Source: Brienomyrus brachyistius (taxonomy: Eukaryota; Chordata; Actinopteri; Osteoglossiformes; Mormyridae). Taken from it: a stretch of DNA of 64,000 bases. Of the stretch, positions 1 to 11,388 are shown piece by piece. The stretch is from NCBI RefSeq assembly GCF_023856365.1, contig NC_064538.1:9721435-9785434 (forward strand), read 5' to 3'. The translations under genes were made by a program, and so were the position numbers. Within the stretch, counting starts at the first letter, position 1, and each line of letters begins with the position of its first letter. The notes under the pieces are model-generated. The model saw only the letters and a program-made list of their open reading frames with translations. It had not been told where the DNA came from and ran no database searches.

Positions 1-766
1 AGGAAAAGTCGGGCGGTACAGACCTGAAACAGAGACAGAGTTAGATCGCTTAGCAATTGCATAGCAAAAAAATACCTTACACTGAGCGATTTCACTTGTA
101 ATCTAATCATTTACTTGTGTCCTATTATTGTGTGACCAGGGGACTCTTCTTCAGGAGCAGTGACAGGGGCTGGCCGATGCCCCTGGACGCATCCAACACT
201 GCCACCTTGGCATTGTTCTGGGAAGAAGTGCAAAAGCTTCGAGCGATGCTTGCAGGTGATCTTGCAACGCGGGAAAACATTCCGATTACTGGTTTGCTGG
301 TAGGATTAAAACAAAATAGAAATTATGCAGATTCTCCCTTAGCAATGGCACTGACATCCCTTAAAATAAAAGTTGTCGTGCACGCGAGCACTCTGGGTGT
401 TGGCGCGCTCCGGCTTTCCACTTGTTGTACACACGTTACTTGGTACAGGATCTGCGCTGTGTTCGCATCGCGCTGTACGATTAACTGGTGTTTTGTGGTG
501 TTTGCTTATTGTCCACCGATCTGGGTAGAACAATTATTAAAACATGTGAACATATGGATTACACACAGTCTTCTTCCTAAGGCCACTTAAAAAAAAAATT
601 GGTTCTCGTCCTTTTTTTTTTTAATAATTATTATTATTATTATTATTTTTTTTTTACAAATTTTGATTGACTGTTTGGACTTTCAAATATGTAAGAAAAT
701 ACATATTTGAAAATGCATACCGAAGAAAGCAGACCTCCTCAGTTCTTCCAGTTTGTTGCGTTTCAA
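1..766. repeat. Left arm of a large inverted repeat
   Basis: Read in reverse complement, this stretch matches 4925-5706. Position 1 pairs with about 5706 and position 766 with 4925. The arms differ mainly in an A/T-rich simple-repeat stretch near 600-655. The spacer is about 4.16 kb. The arm starts at the window edge, so the repeat probably extends further left. It contains an mdh2 pseudogene fragment and the short dispersed motif beginning ccacttaaaaaaaa near 580. Confidence 0.9.
131..280 (-). pseudogene. mdh2: mdh2 pseudogene fragment (exons 1 and 2 fused), left-arm copy
   Basis: On the minus strand an ATG at 280-278 opens a reading frame that starts [16 protein letters not shown] and continues with [20 protein letters not shown]. 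This is the mitochondrial targeting peptide and first NAD-binding strand of malate dehydrogenase 2. The usual GASGGIG dinucleotide-binding loop reads DASRGIG here, so binding residues are altered. Homology stops after KKSPLVT and the frame then reaches a stop. The targeting peptide and the Rossmann strand are joined without the intron expected between them, which suggests descent from a processed copy. The same fragment lies at 5429-5578 in the other arm. It is a fragment of about 50 codons and not a gene. Confidence 0.8.
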
Positions 767-784
767 CAGAGAACATAAAAAGCC

Positions 785-1342
785 CGGTCACCTATCCATC
801 AAAATAATGCATTTTAACAAAAACGACATTAAACGACACACGAATAATTATTCACAAACGTAATCAAAAGCAAAGCCACAAACCTTTATACAGTATAACT
901 AAAAATACACTCCTTGTACGCGACCGCCGAAACACTACGTGCCGTCTCGCTGTCCACGGGGCAAACTGAGGTGCCCGGAAGAAGGCATCAGCAGTTGGTA
1001 CTTTCTTTAAGGGAAATACACACAAACATCCAGTATAAAAATTAATAAGTTTAAAATATAAACACCAAACCACACCGGTTACACTTACACATAATTTTTA
1101 TGTTAAGATCCATTGCACATCGCTGGTCCTAATCTCTAGTGACAAAGCCGGCGTCAGGAGCCGGACGGGTTAGGCGCACCACGAGGCGCTATGGGATTCC
1201 GCCCAGGATTAGCTGCTGAAGCTCGGCTAGCACCAGCGAGTCGGTTTTCGCTTACCGCCCGTAAAACAATCGAGTGCCACCTACCGCCACGCCGCGCAAT
1301 TCCGGCGATTCTGAACAATTTTGCCAGTACGATTTTGTTTGG
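785..1342. repeat. Dispersed repeat of about 560 bp, copy 1
   Basis: This segment is repeated in the same orientation at about 35006-35563 with only scattered substitutions and small indels. Shared landmarks are cacctatccat near the left end, gcgaccgccgaa, gacgggttaggcgcacc and, at the right end, gccagtacgattttgtt. No coding capacity or terminal inverted repeat is obvious. Sequence on both sides of the two copies is unrelated. The class is unknown; it could be an LTR, a non-autonomous DNA element or a piece of a larger duplicated unit. Confidence 0.8.
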
Positions 1343-4300
1343 ATTTCCCCGTCTTCATCTCTGAAATCGCAAATTTCAACCCTCTTGCTGTGTCCACATT
1401 TCAGGACAGTACATGTTTGCGACAGTCAGATCCTGCTTATTCACATCAATCCGGGAATACTTCTATTCTACAAAATGCACTAGGACAACAATCCAAATGT
1501 TCCACTATTTACAACAGACTACAGAGGACTTGCATAGAGATGCTTTTGCATTGCGCTGCTTTAAGTAGATTTAGCATATTGATGATGCATTCACTTCTTA
1601 AATCATGACACACTGCTCTCCCATACATGAAAGCTATTTTCATAAGTAAAAAGTATTGGTATCGGTGATACTGGATATCTGTTCATTTAGTATAAAATCT
1701 ATACAAAATTTTGCAGTATCCCACACCACTACCTTGCAGTTTTTGCGGCCCGGTTCGGCCCTCTCAACGGCCCAGGACACCTGGGCAACAAAGAAGAGCT
1801 GCCAGGGGCAGTTGCTTAGCAAGCAATGACATAGCTATCATTTTTGGGAGAATTCTAAACTTTCACAAACGTTCTGAGCGAAATGTTTAACACATTTTAT
1901 TTCAGAAGGGGCTAAATGCTAAAACAGTATATGCTATTAGCTTGATTCGTAACTTACTATGTTGATTCGCAATACTATGATCAGCTAGCTAAAACGTTCA
2001 CTAGTAAATAACGCGAGCTCAAGTAATTCGGCCGCTTACAATATTGCGAGGATACTGATGATTTAATACAATAGTGACAGTCAAACTGGCAGGTATGTTA
2101 CTCACTTGTGCAGGACTCCACTTTTACCGCCGCCGGCTACTGCTGAATTCCTCCTGAGGTGCAGCGCTTAATTAAAAAAAAAACGCGCGAGCTGCATGAA
2201 AAAAACGACCGCGCGCGCGGTAAATTTAAAATAAAAGAAATTATTTTAAATAAATTAATTGGGTGGCTGCAGCATTTGTCTTGTTATTAAAATCGGATTT
2301 ATCAAACAAAACATCTTTGCCTTTAAATCATTGCCCAATAAATATGCCAGCAGGATACACACACGCACGCACACATATCCCAAAGTGGGCTCACAGTCAG
2401 CCCACGTGGGCTGAGTATTTGGGCCCATATATATTCCTACAATATATACAGATTTTATCAGGGTTTAAATTGAGATTTTCTGTCTTGGAGGGAGGTGGGG
2501 GCTCTGGTTGGGCCTGGGGGGCGGGACATTAACAATTCGGCTATAGTAACAATAATGAAAACAAGGGTAGCTTTATTTATTTTTAATTAAAATTATTGAT
2601 TTTTTTTGTGACAGAAAAAAAAAACATTTTTGAGAAAAAAAAATTCTTTTAGGTCTTTCAGTTATACTGAAATCTTTATTGTCTTCCATAATCCTCTAAA
2701 GTTTATTGCAAAGAACTCAATGAAATTTCCTTAACTTTTGTACATAAGTTATTTCTCCCTATTAATATATCATTTACTTCATCAGATCCCAGATTGGCTG
2801 CAGACACCTGTGCAGTATTGAACTTTGTTCACATACTAAATGTTCAGCAGACCATTTGTTGCGACCCACTTCTTTACAAACTTTGTGGGGTTCTAAGAAA
2901 TGAGAGGAGGGCCATTAATTTTATCAAACATTATTGAGGTAATATTTTCAATTCTCAGTTGGGAATGAAATGGTATCACAAAAGCATTTACCCCAAGAAC
3001 CCCCACTCACACTCTGCACTGCTTGCAGCAATGGTTTCAATTGCATGTTTATGTTTGAGAAGGGACTTGTGCATTTGTTGCACTGGAATTGTCTTTGAAA
3101 TCCCTATGATTTTGCTTTATACCAGTGAGTCCTATATTAAAAAGGTTACAAAGCTCTGTCACTTCATTTTCTCCACACATTAAAGGTAGAGGGCTTGGCG
3201 CCATGTATTTTTGTCCAACACGTTGACTGTTACTGGATTCATATTCACTTGTGACTATTCTTGCTTCCATCCCTTTGCACAGTCTCCCCTGCTCTTTTCT
3301 CACCACCTGCAGTGTTTTGCTGAACTCTGCATTTACATGAGAATTGTTAAAGAGAAAGGAACATCTGAGAAGGCATTAAACATAACACATCTATCAACAG
3401 ATAATATCTTGGTTGTTCAGTTTTGTACTTTTTTTTTTTTGCTGGAGCTATATTTTGTTTTATTGTAATGTTCATTGGATGGACTGGGAGGCGCTAGTGG
3501 GTACATGTAATGTGTATATATGTAGGTAGGAGGGAGTAGTGTGGGCACACCTGGGTGGTGAGCATATGGTTTTTTACCAGAGCGAAAGAGAGAAAAGAAA
3601 TGCTGTTTGTTTGCTCAATGGGAGAAATAAACCATCAAAATCGCAATAATGGAGAGTTGTGTCTTTACCTGAGTACATTGTACCTGTGCAGGGTGCAGTA
3701 GTTGTTTGATTTAGTTTTATCGCAGAGAGTTGTTTTATGTTGTTGACAAACAGCCACTACAATATTAATAAATGAATTTCCAACGGGACTGGGCTACCCA
3801 GTGATTGGTGTATTACTACCAAACTACATGAAGCCTTAAGCAAAAGGGCCCTAGCCCAGTTAACTTACATGAAAGACCAGTAAATTAATGGTTTAACAGA
3901 TGTCTGTAGTTGCGTGCATTTAAGCTTCCTCCTCTTAGCTTCTCTTATTTTTAACCTTTACCTCTGGTGATTGAAAACAAAATATTTATCTTGTGCTTAT
4001 TTACCTTATTGTATATATCTAAGGAAAATTAATTAAAACTGTTTCAGCAATTAAATGATGATTTGAGCAGAGAAAAACAAGCTGGTTCTTTCTCAATGTT
4101 ACAGATACTTAGCCTTATATAATGTTAACTTTAACGTTAGATCATTTAAGCACCCCTTTACAATAATGTCACCTACCTTGCCATAATCTCTTTGTCGTCA
4201 TTGTTGAGTATAACTGACTGTGACTGATTGACTGACGAGTGATGACATCGTAGACTGTTGAGAGCAAACTCAGTGTAGCCCTCTAGAATCTCATTGATCC

Positions 4301-4353
4301 CTTTTAGTGACAATGTACTCAGTCCACATGGGCTTCCCATAGGGAACCTGTAT
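1343..4353. other. Non-coding stretch inside the inverted repeat spacer
   Basis: No exon with protein similarity was recognised. About 1400-1480 matches, in inverted orientation, a short segment near 7470-7555 (shared words include acagtacatgtttgc), and a related copy lies near 7100-7180, so these are pieces of one dispersed family. Around 2160-2225 there are runs of A and alternating CG. About 3420-3440 is T-rich. The rest is AT-rich with nothing assignable. Confidence 0.5.
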
Positions 4354-4386
4354 TAGGCCACTTAAAAAAAAGATTGGTTCTTGTCC
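4354..4386. repeat. Short dispersed motif shared with the inverted-repeat arms
   Basis: The words ggccacttaaaaaaaa and ttggttct followed by gtcc occur here, at about 578-612 and, inverted, at 5100-5132. In the arms this motif lies next to the mdh2-related sequence. It looks like the end of an old interspersed repeat that was present before the inverted duplication. Confidence 0.5.
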
Positions 4387-4924
4387 CCTCCCGACCCGCA
4401 GAAATGCCTCTGACCCAAATTTTTTATTTTTTTTTATTTCGTAAAAATCGCATGGAAAATGCCCAAGAATGACGAAATTTGAATTTCCCGCTCATTCCAC
4501 ATTGACGATTGATCCACATTGTGTAATCCTAGTCTTGGAATGGTTTCATGAACCTAAATATGTCTCTACCTGAGATGGGCTGGTGCAAAGATTTAAATCT
4601 GGGGAAGTGATGTGGTACATGTTCTTAAGTACTTGTTTGTAGAGTTGCATTTCCTTGTTCAACCATTCAGGTTCCTGTATTTTTAAAATTCCTCATGTTT
4701 TAACATGTTTTAATACACTTTCTTTCTAGATATATATTTTAAAATCTTGGTTGTTCATTTAGAATGGGAATGACAAACAGAATATTAGTTTCAAATAGTA
4801 TCATTTTTATATTCACGAATGAAACATCAGGATAAAGTATCCAAATCCATAGTTGGGAAGGCATTTATGAGATACACATGGATCAAGGAATTTACATTCT
4901 TGTATTTTCTTACATTTAATATAT

Positions 4925-5706
4925 TTGAAACGCAACAAACTGGAAGAACTGAGGAGGTCTGCTCTCTTCGGTATGTATTTTCAAATATGTATTTTCTTAC
5001 ATATTTGAAAGTCCAAACAGTCAATCAAAATTTGTAAAAAAAAATAAATAATAATAAAAAAAAATCCCTCCCGCCCTACCCACCCCCTCCAAAAAAAAAG
5101 GACGAGAACCAATTTTTTTTTTAAGTGGCCTTAGGAAGAAGACTGTGTAACCCCTATGTTCACGTGTTTTAATAATTGTTCTACCCAGATCGGTGGACAA
5201 TAAGCAAACACCACAAAACACCAGTTAATCGTACAGCGCGATGCGAACACAGCGCAGATCCTGTACCAAGTAACGTGTGTACAACAAGTGGAAAGCCGGA
5301 GCGCGCCAACACCCAGAGTGCTCGCGTGCACGACAACTTTTATTTTAATGGATGTCAGTGCCATTGCTAAGGGAGAATCTGCATAATTTCTATTTTGTTT
5401 TAATCCTACCAGCAAACCAGTAATCGGAATGTTTTCCCGCGTTGCAAGATCACCTGCAAGCATCGCTCGAAGCTTTTGCACTTCTTCCCAGAACAATGCC
5501 AAGGTGGCAGTGTTGGATGCGTCCAGGGGCATCGGCCAGCCCCTGTCACTGCTCCTGAAGAAGAGTCCCCTGGTCACACAATAATAGGACACAAGTAAAT
5601 GATTAGATTACAAGTGAAATCGCTCAGTGTAAGGTATTTTTTTGCTATGCAATTGCTAAGCGATCTAACTCTGTCTCTGTTTCAGGTCTGTACCGCCCGA
5701 CTTTTC
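4925..5706. repeat. Right arm of the large inverted repeat
   Basis: This is the reverse complement of 766-1. Compared with the left arm it has an additional C-rich/A-rich stretch around 5060-5100. To the right it continues into LTR-like sequence (5707-5999) whose partner would lie before the window start, so the full arm may be longer. Confidence 0.9.
5429..5578 (+). pseudogene. mdh2: mdh2 pseudogene fragment (exons 1 and 2 fused), right-arm copy
   Basis: The ATG at 5429 begins [16 protein letters not shown], followed by the first Rossmann-fold strand ([16 protein letters not shown]) and [10 protein letters not shown]. This is the mitochondrial MDH N-terminus with substitutions in the glycine-rich loop. 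Homology ends near 5575, where the frame runs into ACAATAATAG and stops. About 60 bp upstream (5368-5420, with gctaagggagaatctgc and accagcaaacc) is also shared with the other mdh2 copies, so 5' leader sequence was copied too. It is a truncated, intronless relic. Confidence 0.8.
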
Positions 5707-5999
5707 CTGCCTCATCTTCCCGCGCCTCCAGAACCTTCCCACTCCCGTCCGACCTAACCCCGTTCCTCCCTCGTGGGTCTAACTCCTGTCTTCCGTCTGT
5801 TTAAGGATTGACCTTTTGGCTTCCTGACCTGCCTGCTCCCGGCTCATCGACAACTCATTTGGATCACGATCATTGTTTTGGCACTTGGTACCGACTGATC
5901 TCTGGCTTTGACCCTGCCTGTTCGTTGGACCACGAATTGGCTTTCGTTAATAAATGGATTTTGGTGAAGTACCCTGAGTGTCCTGATGTGAGTGTGACA
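5707..5999 (+). mobile_element. LTR-like fragment of a gypsy-type retroelement
   Basis: The pyrimidine-rich sequence with a polyadenylation-like taataaatgg at 5948-5957, and an end reading gtgagtgtgaca at 5999, resembles the R-U5 end of fish Ty3/gypsy LTRs. No protein domain, primer-binding site or target duplication was found, and its start is not defined because it merges with the inverted-repeat arm. The assignment rests on sequence style only. Confidence 0.4.
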
Positions 6000-6540
6000 C
6001 ACGGTCAGAGTCCAAATTTGCTGGGCTGTAATTCGTGCAAAGCCCGTGCCCATGGGTTAAGCTCAAGAAGAAGGTAATGAAAAGTGGAATATAGGCCTGT
6101 ACTCACCATGCAGTATTGTTTTCAGGTGTGAGATCCGAGGCAGACAATGAGGGAGATGCTGCTGAAACTGGGTACCAGATGTGGGAGTTCTGTCCTCTTT
6201 GAGATCCCAGAGACCAGCATCAAGGTACTGAGTTTAGTCTTAAGGGGTTGGTTTCCCAGAGAGGATTCAGATTAAGACAGGGGTTGGCCCTAATGTGGAA
6301 TAGTTAATCATGGTTTTAAAAATGAATACAAAACTTTTATGTGATCCGAGTAGAAGAATGAAAATAAAATCAAAAATATCTACTTAAAGCAGCGCAATGC
6401 AAAAGCATCTCTATGCAAGTCCTCTGTAGTCTGTTGCAAATGGTGAAACATTTGGATTGTTGTCCTCTTCTCATGGAGGATCTGGGCATCCATGCATTTC
6501 AGGCAGTTGTGAAGGACAGCTGTCGCAGTGATGACAGTGC
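6000..6540. other. Unassigned stretch before the Harbinger remnant
   Basis: An acceptor-like ttttcag near 6125 and a donor-like gtactg near 6224 bracket about 100 bp, but all frames are interrupted or unrecognisable. About 6375-6440 shares words with 1500-1570 (gcaaaagcatctctatgcaagtcc in part), so these are pieces of an interspersed repeat. No gene is called. Confidence 0.4.
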
Positions 6541-6551
6541 AGCAACTTCTT

Positions 6552-6750
6552 AATTGACACCAAAGTGTTTTCTCAAGGCACTGAAAATGACTCTTCCAAA
6601 CACCACGCGTGCTGTACTAGACCGCTAGTGTGCATATGAGCCTGGTTGTAGCGACATGGCTCAGCTGTTGATGGGTGAGAGCATGACGTAAACACGAAAT
6701 TCTGAGCATACCCACTGTCATCAAGCAATATTCCATTCTGATCCCCTCAT
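6552..6750 (-). mobile_element. PIF/Harbinger transposase remnant
   Basis: On the minus strand, about 6740-6620 reads LLDDSGYAQNF followed by HPSTAEPCRYNQAHMHT. About 6615-6552 reads ARVVFGRVIFSALRKHF before a stop. This is the arrangement seen in HARBI1-like transposases, with the GDSGY motif, then RYNxAHxxTR, then the VVERxFGxLKxRF motif. The two parts are in different frames and the catalytic residues are partly lost, so it is a decayed relic. Confidence 0.6.
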
Positions 6751-6759
6751 TGAAGCTGA

Positions 6760-7900
6760 GTTTACAGAGATGAGTTAAGGGAAATTCATAAATCATGGGT
6801 TGCATCAGAACTATTTCAAACCGTGACTGAGAAAGCATTCTTCAGTTAATCTGGATTAAAATACCCTTTTATTCTAGGACTAGGCTTAGTCTGTCTGGTA
6901 AACCAGCCCAAAAAGTTTAATGCATGCTGGACTTATTTGTTTCAGAGTGAATATGAGTTATTGCAGTTCAGGTGTGACGGTCAGTGTTGCTTCTATTCAC
7001 CATAGGCATTCAAGAAGCAAGATGATCGACCTTCATGTGAACAGTTGGGTGAAGGGCAGCCCCACAGAAAGTCCTTCCTATACAGGTCTTTTGCTGGCTT
7101 TTCTCTGAGCTGGGATATAAGTATTCTCGGATCGATGGGAAGGACAGTACATGTTTGTCACAGATCCTGCTCTTTTCTATCAATCTGGGGACACTTTACA
7201 TCATTTTGGGTTGTTGAGGCTATTTTTCTTCTTTAATATGTATGTTTGTTTCATTTTGGTGAAATTGTGAGGGGCTTTATTAGCGCAAGTTTTTAAATTC
7301 CTATGGGATTTAGTGATAACTAGAATATCATAGCTGCCTAGTTGAAGGCCTCCATCAAGAAAGGGGATTTGTTTCTGGTCAGAAATTCTCCCAGTCCACA
7401 TGGTGCACTTCAAGTCAGGTCAAGGGCAACCCCACACAAGGTCCTTCTAACACAGGCTTTCTGCTGGGGTGGATTTTGTAGAATAGAAGTATTGCCGGAT
7501 TGATGGGAATAAGCAGGATCTGACTGTTGCAAACATGTACTGTCCTGAAATGTGCTTTAAATATAGTCTTACAAATGATTGTTTACGGTGTGATGTTTTT
7601 TGGTATGTGTAGCAAAAGAAAATTAGTCTGTACTGCACAATAATAAGACAAGTACTCAGAAGTAGTGTGGTCCAAGTATTAAAACTTGATAGAAATGGTG
7701 AAAATAAGATTTTTCTCATATGTGATATATTCCATCTAAACATATGTACCCAAAACCAGACAGGCCCAAGAATTTAATGCCAGTGTTTTCCTGTGTGAGT
7801 GAGGTGGGTGACAGTGAATACAGTCTGGAGATGTATATGATTTAACAAGGGATGGAGTAAGTCCATCTTTTATAAGAATTTACTTGATTATAGAGGTACT
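6760..7900. repeat. Interspersed-repeat debris
   Basis: Two related segments, about 7100-7180 and 7448-7556 (the second inverted), share words with 1400-1480, including acagtacatgtttg and a match to gggaatacttctattctac. They seem to be fragments of one dispersed element flanking or nested in the Harbinger debris. No gene was recognised. Confidence 0.4.
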
Positions 7901-7917
7901 CAGGCCATGCTGAGAGT

Positions 7918-8115
7918 TTGAATCAGCTGCAGGACCTGAACTGTAGGCGCCTCCACAGTAAGCTGCCCATCAGGGATCTCTTGTACAGGCCTAAGATGAC
8001 CAGAAACCCCCACTGCCCCTGGCCCGAGTGCAGTGAGGAAGAAACTATCATGCCTGTCTTTTGGGAATGCTTACATGCACAGAGTGTTTGGGGGTTGTGC
8101 AGGGCCGCAACTTGA
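7918..8115 (+). mobile_element. LINE ORF2 C-terminal remnant
   Basis: The frame reads RPKMTRNPHCPWPECSEEET, then PVFWECLHAQSVW. This CxxC-like, EET, H/V-F-W-x-C, AQ-x-VW pattern is typical of the C-terminal region of LINE reverse-transcriptase ORFs. About 65 codons remain before a stop at 8113-8115. There is no reverse transcriptase core here, so it is a fragment. Confidence 0.5.
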
Positions 8116-8137
8116 TCTGACCTACGAGAAGATGAAG

Positions 8138-8313
8138 AGGAGGGCCCCTGACTTCCATAAACCCTTTGCACTACAGACCACTTACATTTTTGCCTACTTG
8201 TGTATATTCTGATGTACTACACTCAGTCAAAATGAACTGCTATTTACTTATTTGACCACCTGGTGTCACTAATGTTCACCATTTAGAAAAGCATCGAGCA
8301 CTGACCGATTTTT
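8138..8313. repeat. Segment shared with two mdh2-associated copies
   Basis: The stretch from ggagggcccctgactt through gcatcgagcactga occurs also at about 25085-25254 and 37597-37765, directly downstream of truncated mdh2 copies. This copy has an insertion near 8270 (aatgttcacc). The three copies show that the mdh2-associated duplications involve flanking DNA that also exists without mdh2 at this site. Confidence 0.8.
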
Positions 8314-9008
8314 CAACACACTTATTTCCCAGAAAGCAACAGGTAGCCACTGAAAGGTTTCGTAAAAGCGGAAATGTAGCCTTTATCTTCATCAGCTGGA
8401 TTTCACTCGACCAATTTGAAGGCACAAATAGATCATTGAAATGGTTTCCGTCCTACTGTGATGGTAGATAATTTTATCAAGAAGGAAGTTTTTCTCTTTC
8501 GGCATGTATCAGGAAACAACAGACAATCGGTAAAGGGATTTATGTGACACACCTACGTCTGTGGATCATAGAGTCTGGAAAAAAAACCCAGGATGATTAG
8601 AAGAACAAAACTAAAAAATAACCAAAACAGTGTTTTAGACACACACTTGCACAGAATTCATTTTAGAGCAAAAAAATTCGCTTAAATGTTCCTTCAGTAG
8701 CACAGATGAGCGGAGTGGATTGGGAGAGCCATTATCAATAATAGGATCTTTTCCCACACAAAAGTACAGCTGTGTCCCAAGCCTCCCCCTTTCTCCCTCA
8801 GTTTCCCCCTAATTTTTGGTTGCCACAGACACGGTTGGGCACAAGGTGTTACTGGTAAGGAAGTACTGGAGCTACTCTTAACACCTTTACAAATTTCACA
8901 GCAGGGCCCTACAATGCGGTGCCCCATTGCCGATCGGAGAGATGTGATGAGCTCCATTGTACCATCAACTTACAGCAGCAGCATTTTTCCCTGTAATATG
9001 TTTGATCC
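8314..9008. other. Non-coding, nothing recognised
   Basis: No exon-like or repeat signature was identified on either strand. Open frames here are short and without family resemblance. Confidence 0.4.
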
Positions 9009-9131
9009 AGAGTTCCTCAGAGTATTAATCAGAGTTCCTCGGAGTATTACTCAGAGTAATAATCAGAGAACCCCAGAGTAATAATCAGACATTCTCAGAG
9101 TATTAATCAGAGATCCTGAGGAATAATAATC
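9009..9131. repeat. Minisatellite of about 22-bp units
   Basis: About five imperfect units of cagagttcctcagagtatta plus at follow one another. Variants contain gagtaataat in place of gagtattaat, which gives the array partly self-complementary units. Confidence 0.75.
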
Positions 9132-9908
9132 TGCATATTTCTGCATCATCATCTTTTAAACTCTCTACTTTTATTATGTGAGCCCCAGTCTGTAATCTCA
9201 CTTGTGAAGAAAAACATTGTTTCTAAGAAATAAATGAGGGACTAGTGGAAAGTATTATGTACTCGTACATGTTACATTGCTGACAAGAAGCATAATACTT
9301 CTCACACTCCTCCACAATCACACAGTCAGACTCCTACAAAGGGGGTAAACTAACCACTAACTCACCTTTCCTCCGGTCCAGAACAAGATCCCCCCCCCTC
9401 CCCCCACCAGCTGGTGGACCATCCAGTAACAGAAAGTCTGTTAAGCCAAATACTATCTGGTGCAGTTTTGCAGCTGTCCTTCTGCTACAGGAGTTTTATG
9501 TGATAGAGCTTTATAATATGTATTTTACTGTCTGTCCTGGGCTCCAAGTAAATGCCTCATAGTAAATATTAATTTCATAGAACAGAGATTTGTTGTCATG
9601 TTGTCATGATATACCACACTTTGTATTTTGAGAGGGACTTACCTCTGAGTTGTTTCCCAAAGAGGTTCAGGATGTTATCTGGCCAGCAGTTGTATGACAA
9701 CCAAGGAACATCTTAAATCAATACTGTAAAGCAGTGTCTCCCAACCCAGTCCTCTGGGACCCACAGCAGTCCATGTTTTCCCTCCCTGCCAGACAATCCA
9801 CATTTTTGGCCCAGGGAGCTGGGAGGGAGAAAAAATGTGGACTGTCTGTGCGTCCCAAGGACCGGACTGGGAAACATTGCAATAAAGGATGAATGTATTC
9901 ATACCGCG

Positions 9909-9909
<1 letters not shown>

Positions 9910-9943
<34 letters not shown>
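9910..9943. repeat. (TG)n microsatellite
   Basis: An uninterrupted TG run of about 17 units. Confidence 0.95.
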
Positions 9944-9946
<3 letters not shown>

Positions 9947-9951
9947 AGGTA

Positions 9952-10192
9952 TACCATATGTTGTGGGGACCCACAATGAGATAAAAACCTGTTATTTTTA
10001 AGTTGTGGGGACCAGTCCCCTTAAGGATAACCTCAGTATAATAAAAATCAGTGACTAAAACTGCCAAAAGACTTGTATTTTGTTTGGTTACTTATGGTCA
10101 GGGTTAAGGCTGGGTAGCGGTTAAGGTGGTCATTTTTTATTTTGGTTTTTGCCATAGAAATTAATAGACGGTCCCCACAAATATAGGAGTAA

Positions 10193-10194
<2 letters not shown>
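9952..10194. repeat. Non-autonomous dispersed repeat with ggggacc/ggtcccc ends
   Basis: The stretch starts near gttgtggggaccca and ends near acggtccccacaaatata, so its ends are roughly inverted. Its interior (cttatggtcagggttaaggctg) matches, in opposite orientation, about 58300-58590 in an araf intron. In both places it is flanked by dinucleotide microsatellites. It is a typical short fish interspersed repeat. Confidence 0.6.

Positions 10195-10195
<1 letters not shown>

Positions 10196-10232
<37 letters not shown>
10196..10232. repeat. (CT)n microsatellite
   Basis: A CT run with a single interruption near 10227. Confidence 0.9.
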
Positions 10233-10234
<2 letters not shown>

Positions 10235-10250
10235 GTGTGTGAACTTATAA

Positions 10251-10602
10251 ATGCCAAATATCCATCCATCCATCCATTTTCCAAACCGCTTATCCTATTG
10301 GGTCGCGGGGGGTCCGGAGCCTATCCCGGAATCAATGGGCACGAGGCAGGGAACAACCCAGGATGGGGGGCCAGCCCATCGCAGGGCACACTCACACACC
10401 ATTCACTCACACATGCATACCTACGGGCAATTCAGCAACTCCAATTAGCCTCAGCATGTTTTTGGACTGTGGGGGGAAACCGGAGTACCCGGAGGAAACC
10501 CCACGACAACACGGGGAGAACATGCAAACTCCGCACACATGTGACCCAGGCGGAGACTCGAACCCGGGTCCCAGAGGTGTGAGGCGACAGTGCTAACCAC
10601 TG
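10251..10602 (-). mobile_element. V-SINE-type SINE, near full length
   Basis: On the minus strand the element starts with a tRNA-like head (cagtggttagcactg, then a B-box-like ggttcgagtc). It contains the conserved central block (tttcctccgggtactccgg and cccacagtccaaaaacatg) and ends with a tail of atggatggatgg repeats. This order is that of vertebrate V-SINEs. It is one of the best-preserved of several copies in the window. Confidence 0.85.
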
Positions 10603-11388
10603 CTAAATGCCAAATAGCATAATTTTATTAAAACAATCTCAGGTTAAACAAACCCAGGGAACAAGAGACGTGTGGAAATGAATAAGTAATTGGGATGATC
10701 AGTATGATCAGTAACTCTTGTCACTCGCTGAATGACAGACCCTGCCCCCCCCCCCCCCAAAGGTACCAGGGAGGAATAAACAATGCCTCATCTACATTCT
10801 GTTGTTCTTCCTCTTTTGGACTCCTTCTTTGGTATCAGAATTGCTGTTCCTTTCATTTTCATGTTTTCATGTTTGTGTGCAAGTGCTAAACAGGGTCATG
10901 GCATTAATACATGATCTATGCCTAAATTACAGTCCACTGAGCTTTTAAGTCCCTTCTTATAAGATATACAAAGCTTCTTGCCTTTGTTTGATTTTTATAA
11001 GTTAAGTGATGAATAATGATAAATTCTAATTCTGCTTCTTTTTGGGTGAAGTGTTTTGGTGGTTTTTAGTGCATTGTGTGTGAATCGTGAAGCGTTTTGA
11101 AAAAGTGGACATGGTATTGAAACAAGTGTGAAAATGATTGGAAAGAACTGTAAACAGTCAATTACTGTAAATTCACTTCAGGCAAATAAAGCAGAAATAC
11201 TGGATAGATTAAACTAGCATTCTTAACAAATTAACGCTTAAATTAAAAAACATTTTGGCAAAAAGACTGAATACGGCTCCTCATTCAGTCCTTTTTTGCC
11301 CCCTGCAGTGACAGTACTGTTTGTCTCTCTTCTCCCTCCCTCCGTCTCTCCCTCGGTGACATCTCTGTGTGGCCCTGTACCTTGCCAG
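10603..11388. other. Non-coding, presumed ntsr1 intron
   Basis: A poly-C run lies at 10745-10758. No exon for the third intracellular loop of the receptor was found here or anywhere upstream, so the earlier ntsr1 exons probably lie before the window. The region ends in a pyrimidine-rich acceptor tract just before 11389. Confidence 0.5.

Noticed and set aside
117..590. Open frame of 157 codons starting MSYYCVTRG, repeated at 5592-5131
   Set aside because: It is the antisense frame of the mdh2 5' fragment in the inverted-repeat arms. The protein has no family resemblance and its presence twice is explained by the duplication.
6125..6224. Exon-like segment between an acceptor and a donor
   Set aside because: All frames are interrupted or unrecognisable; no partner exon.
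9009..9131. Possible CRISPR-like array
   Set aside because: Units are directly adjacent without unique spacers, and the context is vertebrate; it is a minisatellite.
9675..10067. 130-codon minus-strand ORF with THTHTHTH
   Set aside because: It runs through a (TG)n microsatellite and an interspersed repeat; no protein family.
10235..10582. ORFs within 10.2-10.6 kb
   Set aside because: They are translations of a V-SINE.
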